A DNA stretch of 26,938 nt from JAEELC01 sp963621965 (GTDB lineage Bacteria > Bacillota_I > Bacilli_A > Acholeplasmatales > Anaeroplasmataceae): positions 1 through 26,938 of the forward strand of contig CAVFGN010000028.1 of assembly GCA_963621965.1 (NCBI GenBank), written 5' to 3'. Numbering within the stretch: the stretch's first letter is position 1; each line of letters starts with the position of its first letter. The translations under genes and the position numbers were made by a program. Shown here piece after piece: positions 1 to 8,108 of this stretch. The notes below the pieces were generated by a model that was not told the origin of the DNA, ran no database searches, and worked only from the letters and a program-made list of their open reading frames with translations.

Positions 1-1
1 A

Positions 2-1165
2 AATGATAGTGATGAAAAACTAAATAAAGAATTTTTAGAATTTAAAAATATAACAAATAAAAACAATCAAGAACAAAAAGAAGAGATAATGAATAAATTA
101 ACAAGTGATATTAAAGAATTAAATTTAACTGTTAAACAAACGCTTGAAGAATTTAACAAATCTTTAAAAGAAAAAATGTCTGAATTTAAAGAAAATACTA
201 ATGAGACGCTAAAAGGATTAAATACAAATTTAGATAAGAATCTTGAACAAATTAGAAAAGATAATACGGAAAAATTAAATCAAATTAATGAAACAGTAAA
301 TGAAAAACTTCAAAAGACTTTAGATGAAAAGTTAAAAAATTCATTTGCATCTGTTATTCAAGGCATAGGAGACGTTAACAAAGCAGTAGGAGAAATTAAA
401 GGTATTGCAAGCGACGTTGGATCTCTAAAGAGTGTTTTAACTAATGTTAAAACTAAAGGTATTATGGGTGAAGTTATACTTGGTAATATTATTAGAGAAT
501 TCTTAACAAGTGGACAATACGAAGAGAATGTAGCAACCAAAAAAGGATCAAATGATAAAGTTGAATTTGCAATTATTCTTCCTGGCACAAAAGATGATCA
601 CATTTATTTACCTGTTGACTCTAAATTCCCTTATGAAGCATATTCTAAAATTCATGAATCAGGCGACGTAGAGGAAATTAATAAAGCAAAAAAAATATTA
701 CGTTCAAATTTATTAAAATATGCAAAAGATGTACATGATAAATATATAGACGTTCCTAATACAACAGATTTTGCAATAATATTCTTACCTCTTGAAGGAC
801 TTTACTTAGAGGTATTAAATATGGGGTTATTTGAAGAAATTCAAAAAACATATAAAGTAAATTTAACGGGACCTACAACATTTAGTGCCTTTGTCAATTC
901 TTTAAATATGGGATTTAAGTCTTTATTAATCGAAAAGAAGAGTGCTGATGTGTTTAAATTACTTGGTGCTGTGAAGAATGAATTTGAAAAATTTACAGAT
1001 GTGCTTGAAAAAACACAAAAGAAAGTTATGAATGCGGCTGACGATCTTGAAAAATTAGTCGGAACTAGAACCCGCGCAATTAATAGAACACTTAAGAATA
1101 TCGAAGTGTTAGATGATGAAACTACTAAATTACTTCTTAATGATACTAAAGAAATAGAAGTATAA
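2..1165 (+). CDS. rmuC: RmuC-like DNA recombination protein, 5' end outside window
   Basis: RmuC-family proteins limit DNA rearrangements at inverted repeats and carry a nuclease-like domain; the exact activity is poorly known. The frame is open to the window edge, so the first visible ATG at 89 is probably internal: the Lys/Glu/Asn-rich coil continues upstream of it, it has only a weak purine stretch as SD, and the N-terminal membrane anchor usual in the family is missing. About the first 110 visible residues form a coiled coil. The RmuC domain follows, with family blocks GIMGEVILGNII (the usual GxWGE..L region), LPVDSKFPYEAY (DSKFP block) and FLPLEGLYLEVL. The C-terminus is a further coil. 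The stop lies a few bases before the -35 box of the next gene, so the two are probably transcribed separately. Family assignment is good; function is known only by family. Confidence 0.88.
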   Translation, partial: NDSDEKLNKEFLEFKNITNKNNQEQKEEIMNKLTSDIKELNLTVKQTLEEFNKSLKEKMSEFKENTNETLKGLNTNLDKNLEQIRKDNTEKLNQINETVNEKLQKTLDEKLKNSFASVIQGIGDVNKAVGEIKGIASDVGSLKSVLTNVKTKGIMGEVILGNIIREFLTSGQYEENVATKKGSNDKVEFAIILPGTKDDHIYLPVDSKFPYEAYSKIHESGDVEEINKAKKILRSNLLKYAKDVHDKYIDVPNTTDFAIIFLPLEGLYLEVLNMGLFEEIQKTYKVNLTGPTTFSAFVNSLNMGFKSLLIEKKSADVFKLLGAVKNEFEKFTDVLEKTQKKVMNAADDLEKLVGTRTRAINRTLKNIEVLDDETTKLLLNDTKEIEV

Positions 1166-1168
1166 TTT

Positions 1169-1197
1169 TTGACCAAAACCCTATAAGATGTTATAAT
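1169..1197 (+). promoter_or_regulatory. Promoter of the c-di-GMP receptor gene
   Basis: TTGACC at 1169-1174, a 17-bp spacer and TATAAT at 1192-1197 make a near-consensus sigma-A promoter. It starts four bases after the rmuC stop codon. The predicted transcript starts just before the SD of the gene at 1222, giving a very short leader. Confidence 0.75.
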
Positions 1198-1221
1198 AAA
1201 ATTACTTTTATGGGGTTAATT

Positions 1222-4200
1222 ATGAACATAAAGAAAAAAACACTAATTAAAACTTCATATTTTATAATACTAATTTTCTTATTCTTTTCTTTTTTTAATA
1301 TTAAGCTATGTGCAAAAGATTTGAGAACACCACAAACAGCTTCTAACACTAGTTGCAATGTTGCCTATTTTACTGAACCAAATTTCTTTGAGGAAATAAC
1401 TGATAAGAGTGGTAATATTACAAGACGTTTAGGATACGCTTATGATTATTTACAAACTATTGGTCAATATGAGAACATAGATTTTACATATGAGAAAATT
1501 GATCGTGCTAATGGTGTTAAAAAGTTAATAAATAATGAAATTGATATGATTTTAGGAGTTTCTAAAACTGATGACAGAGAGGAAGCAGGAATATTATATC
1601 CTCAACTTCCAATGGGAACAGAAACTTATTATTTGTATTCTAAAGATGAAGACGCATCAATGTATCAAGATTATTCTAATTTATACGGAAAAACTGTTGC
1701 CGTAGAACAAGGTACTATTTTAGTCGAGCAAGTTAAAAAGTGGAATCTTGACAATGATCTTGATCTAAATATCGTAGAATTTGAAGGCAAAATCAAAAAT
1801 AATTTCGATGAAATTTTTAATACAATCAATTGTGACCTTCTAGCTTACTGTGATCTTTATTTAAACGTGAATTCAGGATTATATCCAATTTGTGAATTTA
1901 GTGCTAGTGAAATTTACATTGCAGTATCAAGTACTCGCTCAGATTTATTATCACTTATTAATACAGCTCAGAGTAATATAATTCAAGATGATCAATCTTT
2001 TTTAACTGATTTAGCAAATAGATATTATAGCGATACTCCAAGTAGAAGAATGTTATCAAGTGTTGAGAAATCTTGGATTAGTCAAAACGAAACAATTGAT
2101 ATAGGATATTATGATTATTATCCGTTCATTAATGACAGTACTAAAGGGGATGTTCAAGGTTCATTTGTTAACATCTTAAATCAAATATTTCAAATTTATG
2201 GTTTAGAATTAAACTTCAATTTTTATAAATATAGTAGTTATTCATCCATGATTGCAGACTTAAAAAATGGTGTTCTTGACATGGTAGTGCCTTCTTATGG
2301 ATCAATCTATAAAGCTGAAAATGAAGGAATCTTAGTAACAAATACAGTTGTAACATCTACAATTAAACTTATATATACTAATTCTAGTTATAAAAATATA
2401 CTTGATGATGATTTATCTAACTATACAGTTGCAATCGTTAGTGATTCTCCACTTCATTTAAACTTTGCAAATGAGTATTTACCAGACTGCAATCGTATAT
2501 ATTGTCAAGATTTAAACGAATGTTTAAATATGGTTAAAAATGGAAAAGCAGATTTTACTTTTGTATCAAATTATAGACAAAGTTTATGGATAAACGAAAA
2601 AGATAATTTTATTATTAGTGATACTAATTTAAAAATTAACTATAAAATTGCGCTTTGCACTGATTACACTAGTTTACTATCTATATTAAATAGAGGCTTG
2701 AGCATTTTAGGAAGTGAAAATATTCAAAATACAATTGTTTCCTATATTGAAGAAACTCAAGTAGAACCATTTAGTTTTTTAAATTTAATTAAAGAACATT
2801 TATTTGTTTCTATTTTAATTATTGTAGTATCAATAGTAGCAGTACTTAGCACTATATATTGGTGTGTATCAAAGACTAAATTAAGACACGACCTGCAATA
2901 TCAAGCAACACATGATACACTAACAGGCTTATTAAATAGGCGAGCTTATAATCAAGCTTTAGAAATGTTAAATAAACATCCTATAGATAATGATTTTACT
3001 GTATATGTATCGGATATTGATAATTTGAAAGTTACTAATGATTCAATAGGACATGATGCTGGGGATGAACTTATTAAAGCTTACGCAAAAATCGCCAATA
3101 AACATTTATCAGCACTCGGAACTCTATATAAAACAGGTGGAGATGAATTTATCGGCTTACTTTATACTGATAAAGAGACAATAAAAACTGTTACTGATAA
3201 TATTGTAAAAGATTGTCTAAAATATAAAGGCGATTTAATTGATAAAGTTGAATTCTCGTACGGCGCAACTTTTGCTAAAAATTTTAGTCAGCCTAATGTT
3301 AGTCATATGATCAATATTGCGGAAGATAGAATGTATGCATTAAAAACTGAACGTAAAAAGAAAGCAGCTAATACTTTCTTACACGTTGAATCTAAATTTA
3401 ATTTGGATACTTTAACTAATTTATATATGATGGATGAATTCTATTATATTTATAATGATTTTAACAATGATATTTATAAACTTAATCAAAATCCAGTTAT
3501 TTTAGCATTTAATATAAATTCATTTAAACGATATAACAAAAAATATGGTTTTGATGAAGGATCTAAGTTGCTTATCGATGTTGCTAGACTTCTTGAAAAA
3601 TCTTTTGGTAAAAATAGATGCGCAAGATTTGCGGAAGATAAATTCTTCTGTATTGTGCCAAATGTGAATGTTGAAGAGAAGATAGAAAAAATATTTACTG
3701 ATTTTAATAATTCAAACACTGAAATGTTTGCAACTCTTCGTGTCGGTATTTGTGAAATAGACGGGCGCGAACAAATTGATGTTTATTGTGATCGTGCAAG
3801 ACTCGCATGTGATAGTGATAAATCTGAATATGAATCTCATTATGTAAAATTTAACGAAGTTTTAGGTAAAGATTATGAGACTAGACAATATATTCTTGAA
3901 AATATCGACAAAGCTATTGAAAATAACGAAATTATTGCTTATTACCAACCTAAATTTAATCCTTATACAAATAAGTTAACGGGATTTGAATCACTAGCAC
4001 GTTGGATAAGTAAAGAAAAAGGCTTTATCTCACCATCTGTATTTATTCCTGTTTTAGATGAATATAACATTACTTATAAAATTGATTTTGAGATACTAAA
4101 ACAAACAGCTAAAAATATGAGGAATCTTATCGACAAAGGCTATAAAGTTGTTCCCGTATCATTTAATATATCAAGAATTGATTTTAATGTTGTAGATATT

Positions 4201-4644
4201 AGCAAAAAAATTAATGATATCATTGATTCCTATAATTTGCCTCATAAATATTTTCAGATTGAAATTACAGAAACTACAATCTTATCTAATATAGAATTTA
4301 TAAAAGATGAAATTCGTAAGTTTAAGAATGCAGGTTACGATGTTTTAATGGATGATTTTGGATCGGCTTATTCCTCCTTATCAACATTAAGAGAAATTGA
4401 TTTTGATGAAATTAAGATTGACAATTCATTCATGTTTAATTTCACAGAAAAGAGTCAAACAATATTAACAATTGTTATCAACTTATGTAAAGAACTTAAA
4501 ATTAAGACTTGTGTAGAAGGTGTTGAATCTTATGATCAAGTATTATTTTTAAAAAAATTAAAAGCTGATGAAATACAAGGTTACTATTATGGTAAACCTG
4601 AAAACGTTGAAACATGTATAAAAAAGTGGATTCAAAATAACTAA
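1222..4644 (+). CDS. Membrane sensor: two solute-binding domains, TM, GGDEF, degenerate GGDEF, EAL
   Basis: Probable bifunctional c-di-GMP synthase/phosphodiesterase that senses a small solute outside the cell. I chose the ATG at 1222 because GGGG at 1212-1215 is a good SD for it; an in-frame ATG at 1210 overlaps that SD. Numbering is from 1222 (1140 aa). Order: signal sequence/anchor (about 9-30); two periplasmic-binding-protein type 3-like domains (about 45-255 and 285-500); TM helix (about 526-551); a GGDEF domain starting near HDTLTGLLNRRAY with an intact GGDEF at 639-643; a second GGDEF-fold domain whose signature is AEDKF at 804-808, so probably inactive; and an EAL domain (about 890-1135). 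The EAL domain keeps the catalytic blocks: ESLARW (E923), NIS, EITET, DDFG (1044-1047), KIDNSF and EGVE (1099-1102). No RxxD inhibitory site precedes GGDEF. Domain calls are from motifs; ligand and net direction of activity are unknown. Confidence 0.9.
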   Translation: MNIKKKTLIKTSYFIILIFLFFSFFNIKLCAKDLRTPQTASNTSCNVAYFTEPNFFEEITDKSGNITRRLGYAYDYLQTIGQYENIDFTYEKIDRANGVKKLINNEIDMILGVSKTDDREEAGILYPQLPMGTETYYLYSKDEDASMYQDYSNLYGKTVAVEQGTILVEQVKKWNLDNDLDLNIVEFEGKIKNNFDEIFNTINCDLLAYCDLYLNVNSGLYPICEFSASEIYIAVSSTRSDLLSLINTAQSNIIQDDQSFLTDLANRYYSDTPSRRMLSSVEKSWISQNETIDIGYYDYYPFINDSTKGDVQGSFVNILNQIFQIYGLELNFNFYKYSSYSSMIADLKNGVLDMVVPSYGSIYKAENEGILVTNTVVTSTIKLIYTNSSYKNILDDDLSNYTVAIVSDSPLHLNFANEYLPDCNRIYCQDLNECLNMVKNGKADFTFVSNYRQSLWINEKDNFIISDTNLKINYKIALCTDYTSLLSILNRGLSILGSENIQNTIVSYIEETQVEPFSFLNLIKEHLFVSILIIVVSIVAVLSTIYWCVSKTKLRHDLQYQATHDTLTGLLNRRAYNQALEMLNKHPIDNDFTVYVSDIDNLKVTNDSIGHDAGDELIKAYAKIANKHLSALGTLYKTGGDEFIGLLYTDKETIKTVTDNIVKDCLKYKGDLIDKVEFSYGATFAKNFSQPNVSHMINIAEDRMYALKTERKKKAANTFLHVESKFNLDTLTNLYMMDEFYYIYNDFNNDIYKLNQNPVILAFNINSFKRYNKKYGFDEGSKLLIDVARLLEKSFGKNRCARFAEDKFFCIVPNVNVEEKIEKIFTDFNNSNTEMFATLRVGICEIDGREQIDVYCDRARLACDSDKSEYESHYVKFNEVLGKDYETRQYILENIDKAIENNEIIAYYQPKFNPYTNKLTGFESLARWISKEKGFISPSVFIPVLDEYNITYKIDFEILKQTAKNMRNLIDKGYKVVPVSFNISRIDFNVVDISKKINDIIDSYNLPHKYFQIEITETTILSNIEFIKDEIRKFKNAGYDVLMDDFGSAYSSLSTLREIDFDEIKIDNSFMFNFTEKSQTILTIVINLCKELKIKTCVEGVESYDQVLFLKKLKADEIQGYYYGKPENVETCIKKWIQNN

Positions 4645-4654
4645 AGTAGACTTG

Positions 4655-4700
4655 AATTATACCAAAAACTATTGAAAATATAATTGTTTTTGGTATAATT
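4655..4700. repeat. Perfect 15-bp inverted repeat overlapping the ATPase promoter
   Basis: AATTATACCAAAAAC at 4655-4669 is matched exactly by GTTTTTGGTATAATT at 4686-4700, separated by 16 bases. The right arm contains the -10 hexamer and the spacer contains most of the -35. It also sits 10 bases after the stop of the upstream gene, so it could act as that gene's terminator (a short ATTTTG follows), as an operator, or both. Confidence 0.8.
4672..4699 (+). promoter_or_regulatory. Promoter of the riboswitch/P-type ATPase transcript
   Basis: TTGAAA at 4672-4677, a 16-bp spacer and TATAAT at 4694-4699. The predicted start site lies just upstream of the P1 helix of the riboswitch, as expected for a leader RNA. 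Confidence 0.75.
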
Positions 4701-4705
4701 ATTTT

Positions 4706-4795
4706 GTCTTAAGAGAGTAGATTACCTCAATAGAGGTTATAATTTCGTCATCACGGAGTAATCCCGGAATTATATTAAATATCAAGACTTAAGTA
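4706..4795 (+). ncRNA. yybP-ykoY-type (manganese) riboswitch aptamer
   Basis: P1 is formed by CTTAAG at 4708-4713 and CTTAAG at 4788-4793. On its 5' side comes GAGAGTAG (4713-4720), close to the family's GGGGAGUAG element. A P2 hairpin follows (ACCTC / GAGGT, 4724-4737), then TTTCGTCATCACGG, matching the conserved CGUCA loop region, and AAGAC (4784-4788) just before the 3' P1 strand, as in the family. The G-to-A change in the first element is matched by the altered P1 pairing. Known members bind Mn2+ and often precede cation exporters including P-type ATPases, which fits the gene downstream. Identification is by eye; a covariance search against RF00080 would settle it. Confidence 0.75.
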
Positions 4796-4848
4796 TGATT
4801 TCATACTAGGTCTAACGACAAGTATGAAAATACTTGTTTTTTTTACGG
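4794..4848 (+). terminator. Riboswitch expression platform with intrinsic terminator
   Basis: ACAAGTAT (4818-4825) and ATACTTGT (4830-4837) form an 8-bp stem with a GAAA loop, followed by an eight-T run (4837-4844): an intrinsic terminator in the leader. Upstream, AGTATGA and TCATACT (4792-4807) can form a competing hairpin that invades the 3' P1 strand, while TTTCATACT (4799-4807) is exactly complementary to AGTATGAAA (4821-4829) inside the terminator. P1 formation would free the antiterminator strand, so ligand binding should switch expression on. The pairing is seen in the sequence; the switching model is inference. Confidence 0.75.
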
Positions 4849-4856
4849 AGGAATTT

Positions 4857-7619
4857 ATGGAAAAAGAAAACAAAGCGTTTGAAACCAAAAATTTGTCTGA
4901 GTTAAAAACTAACTTAAATTGTGATTTTGAATCCGGTTTAAGTGAAGAAGAAGTGACTAAAAGACAACAAATTTATGGAAAAAACGAACTAAAAGAAAAA
5001 GAAAAAGATTCATGGTTTAAAATTTTCATTTCTCAATTAAAAGATCCGATGATTTATGTATTGTTTGCAGCTATACTTGTTACAATCATTGTTTCTATCT
5101 ATGATACAGTTAAGTGTATTCAAAGTGGGGAAAAATTTAACTTTTTAAAAGTTGGTGACTGGCCTGATGTAATTATTATTATGGCGGTTATTATCATTAA
5201 TGCACTAATCGGTACAGTGCAAGAAGTAAAGGCTAACACAAGCTTAGACGCACTTAAAAAGATGTCAAGCCCTGAATCTCTTGTTATTCGTGATTCAAAA
5301 AGAATTAAGGTTAAATCTAGCGAACTAGTTCCTGGTGATTTAGTTGTTATCGAAGAGGGAGATACAATTGGTGCAGATTTAAGACTTGTTGAATCAGTTA
5401 ATCTTAAATGTGCTGAATCTAGTTTAACAGGTGAATCTGTTCCTGTTGAAAAAGATGCTTCTATCGTATTTAGTGATGAAGTGGGTATAGGAGACCGCGC
5501 TAATATGTGCTATATGTCTACAACTGTATCTTATGGTAGAGGTAAAGGTATTGTCGTAAATACTGGTATGAATACTGAAATTGGTAAGATTGCGGACGCA
5601 CTTGACGACGCAAGTGACGAGGAAACTCCACTTCAAAAAGTTTTAGCTAAATTATCTAAATTTTTAGGCTATTTAACTCTTGGTATTGTTGTTGCGGTAT
5701 TAATTGCTGAAATCGTTTGGATTTTTATCGATGGTAACCAAAGCGAGGCTGATTCTTGGATTGATGCTGTATTGTCAGCTATTTCTCTTGCGGTAGCTGC
5801 TGTTCCTGAAGGTTTAAGTGCTGTTGTTACTATTGTATTATCACTTGGCGTTCAAAGAATGGTACATGCAAATACAATCGTTAGAAAATTACCTTCAGTT
5901 GAAACCTTAGGTGCAGTTAGTGTTGTATGTTCAGATAAAACTGGTACTCTTACACAAAACAAGATGACTGTTGTTGAAGCTTATGTTAATAACACGTATT
6001 ACAAAGAAGAAGAGTTTAACAAAGAGAATAATGATCAAATGTTACGAACTCTAGCTTGTGGTATGTCTTTATGCTCAAATGCGACAGTTGATGAAGGTTT
6101 ATTTGGTGATCCTACAGAAATTGCACTTGTTGCATTTGCAAATAATTTTGACATGCATAAAAAAGATTTAGAAAGTACTACTCCTCGTGTGGCAGAATAT
6201 CCTTTTGATTCAGTTAGAAAGATGATGTCTACAAAACATGAGACAAAAGACGGATCAATTATCTACACTAAAGGAGCACTTGATTCTATATTAAAGCATA
6301 CTACTCATATTCTTGAAAATAATGTTGTCAGACCAATTACAAACACAGATATTGAAAATATCAATAAAGCAAATGCATATTTTGCAGATAATGCACTACG
6401 TGCACTTGCACTTGCTTATACAAATAAAAATGAAATTGAAGAATCAGATTTAATTTTTGTCGGTTTAGTCGCAATGATTGACCCAGCTCGTGAAGAAGCA
6501 GGTCCTGCAGTAGCTAAATTTAAAGAAGCTGGTATTATTACTGTAATGATTACCGGCGACCATAAAGATACTGCCTATGCGATTGCTAAAAAATTAGGTA
6601 TTGTTGAAACTAAAGATCAATGTTTTACTGGTGCTGATGTAGATAAAATGTCAGAAGAAGAATTAAAAGAATGTGTAAAGAATGCACGCGTATTTGCACG
6701 TGTATCTCCTACAAATAAAGTTCAAATTGTTAAAGCTTTCCAAGCAAATGGTAATATTTGTGCGATGACAGGAGACGGTGTAAACGATGCACCTTCTTTA
6801 AAACAAGCAAATATTGGTATTGCAATGGGTATTACAGGTACTGATGTTGCGAAAGGTGCTGCTGATATGGTACTTGTTGATGATAACTTCGCTTCAATTG
6901 AAAAAGCTTGCGAAGAAGGAAGAGGAATGTATGCTAATATAAAGAAGACAGTTATATTCTTACTTTCTTCAAACATTGCAGAAGTATTAATTATGTTTGC
7001 ATTAATATTAGTCGGTCTTCCTGCACCACTTATTGCAATTCACTTATTATGGATTAACTTAGTTACTGACTCACTTCCTGCGATTGCGCTTGGTATGCAA
7101 CCAAAAGAAAAAGATGTAATGAAACAAAAACCACGTGATCCTAATGAAGGTATTTTTGCAAATGGTGGTTTAGCTGTTACATTGATCTATGGTGCTATTT
7201 TAACAATTGGTGTAATCCTTGCTTACTTTATTCCAGCATGGGAAAACGGAATTCATCATTTATCTCATATTAAAGATTACTATGAAACTAATGAAGAAAT
7301 TTTACATCAAGCTCAAACTATGGCATTCACAGCTCTTGCGTTTGGTGAATTGATCCATATGATTGGTATGTCTGATGTTAATCACTCATTCATTCATGTC
7401 TTTAAAGATAAGAACAAGATGATGGCTATTGCCTTTGTTGTCGGTATTTTATTACAATTACTAGTTATCGAAGTTCCTGCCGTTCGTGCTGTATTCTCAA
7501 CAGCTAACTTAGATACAACTGAATGGTTATGGACAATGGTTGTTTCATTTATCCCATTAATTTTACATGAATTAATTGTTCTTGTAAGATATCTAGTTTC
7601 AAAAGTTCAAAATAAATAA
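4857..7619 (+). CDS. Type II P-type cation-transporting ATPase (Ca2+/Mn2+ exporter type)
   Basis: Inner-membrane pump that exports divalent cations using ATP. Start at ATG 4857, preceded by CGGAGGAA (4846-4853); an in-frame ATG at 4824 lies inside the leader terminator and is rejected. The 920-aa length is normal for the family. Motifs (numbered from 4857): N-terminal cation_ATPase_N region, actuator TGES at 191-194, TM4 AVPEGL (P317), phosphorylation site DKTGTLT (D360), nucleotide-binding residues in the middle third, and GDGVND at 639-644. TM5 has SSNIAE and TM6 has NLVTD, matching residues of SERCA Ca2+ site II, so the IIA subgroup is likely. Bacterial relatives export Ca2+, and some export Mn2+. 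The Mn-type riboswitch in front argues that Mn2+ is a physiological substrate or inducer (inference). It appears monocistronic, with a terminator 14 bases after the stop. Confidence 0.93.
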   Translation: MEKENKAFETKNLSELKTNLNCDFESGLSEEEVTKRQQIYGKNELKEKEKDSWFKIFISQLKDPMIYVLFAAILVTIIVSIYDTVKCIQSGEKFNFLKVGDWPDVIIIMAVIIINALIGTVQEVKANTSLDALKKMSSPESLVIRDSKRIKVKSSELVPGDLVVIEEGDTIGADLRLVESVNLKCAESSLTGESVPVEKDASIVFSDEVGIGDRANMCYMSTTVSYGRGKGIVVNTGMNTEIGKIADALDDASDEETPLQKVLAKLSKFLGYLTLGIVVAVLIAEIVWIFIDGNQSEADSWIDAVLSAISLAVAAVPEGLSAVVTIVLSLGVQRMVHANTIVRKLPSVETLGAVSVVCSDKTGTLTQNKMTVVEAYVNNTYYKEEEFNKENNDQMLRTLACGMSLCSNATVDEGLFGDPTEIALVAFANNFDMHKKDLESTTPRVAEYPFDSVRKMMSTKHETKDGSIIYTKGALDSILKHTTHILENNVVRPITNTDIENINKANAYFADNALRALALAYTNKNEIEESDLIFVGLVAMIDPAREEAGPAVAKFKEAGIITVMITGDHKDTAYAIAKKLGIVETKDQCFTGADVDKMSEEELKECVKNARVFARVSPTNKVQIVKAFQANGNICAMTGDGVNDAPSLKQANIGIAMGITGTDVAKGAADMVLVDDNFASIEKACEEGRGMYANIKKTVIFLLSSNIAEVLIMFALILVGLPAPLIAIHLLWINLVTDSLPAIALGMQPKEKDVMKQKPRDPNEGIFANGGLAVTLIYGAILTIGVILAYFIPAWENGIHHLSHIKDYYETNEEILHQAQTMAFTALAFGELIHMIGMSDVNHSFIHVFKDKNKMMAIAFVVGILLQLLVIEVPAVRAVFSTANLDTTEWLWTMVVSFIPLILHELIVLVRYLVSKVQNK

Positions 7620-7632
7620 TTATATTATAAAA

Positions 7633-7671
7633 AAAGCTCGTCTAAATTATGAAATTAGACGAGCTTTATAA
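7633..7671. terminator. Bidirectional intrinsic terminator
   Basis: AAAGCTCGTCTAA (7633-7645) pairs perfectly with TTAGACGAGCTTT (7655-7667) around a 9-base loop. It lies between convergent genes. The minus-strand side has the stronger U-tract (seven A on the plus strand at 7629-7635), so it serves the minus-strand protease transcript at least as well as the ATPase. Confidence 0.85.
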
Positions 7672-7722
7672 AATTTAATTAAAAAAATATTAAGATTGTA
7701 ATGTTTTGGAGACAAATATTAA

Positions 7723-8100
7723 TTAACACATGTATAAATAACTACCATAAGCAATTGCTGGTATTGATTGATTTATTTGATTATATTTGAAATATAATTT
7801 ATCTCCAACTTTTAAATCGGATGCAGCTATTTTAGAAAATCCTTTTTTAACATAGTAATTCATTGAGCTTTGACTACCTGAAGCTTCATAATCTGTGTTT
7901 TCAAATTGTAAAAAGACTTCACAAACATAATTTTTGTCACTTGTAGAACCGGTGATTTTTTCATCAATTAATTTATAGTGAACGTAGTCTGATACTTCAT
8001 AAACTTCTATATTTGCAGTTTTTTTAGAACAAATTATAATTGTTAAAGAAACAATTATTAATATTGGAATAATTAATAACAAAAAAAATTTTTTTTTCAT
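7723..8100 (-). CDS. Small membrane-anchored protein of unknown function
   Basis: A 125-aa protein that I do not recognise. It starts with MKKKFF and a hydrophobic helix (about residues 4-24), giving an uncleaved anchor or a signal sequence. The C after TIII does not fit a lipobox because the -1 residue is Ile. The remaining 100 residues are polar and predicted to be outside the cell, rich in Ser, Tyr, Asn and Lys, without a recognisable motif. The start codon is 8 bases after the stop of the serine protease gene (minus strand), with only a weak SD, so it is probably co-transcribed and perhaps translationally coupled with it. Association with the protease (inhibitor, immunity or anchor) is possible but rests only on position. 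Confidence 0.7.
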   Translation of the reverse strand: MKKKFFLLLIIPILIIVSLTIIICSKKTANIEVYEVSDYVHYKLIDEKITGSTSDKNYVCEVFLQFENTDYEASGSQSSMNYYVKKGFSKIAASDLKVGDKLYFKYNQINQSIPAIAYGSYLYMC

Positions 8101-8108
8101 TTCAAAAC

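Noticed and set aside
89..91. ATG 89 as the true start of RmuC
   Set aside because: The frame is open upstream to the window edge with the same coiled-coil composition, and the family's N-terminal anchor is missing.
4824..4856. In-frame ATG giving the P-type ATPase an 11-residue N-terminal extension
   Set aside because: It lies inside the leader terminator hairpin and has no SD; ATG 4857 has CGGAGGAA at the right distance.
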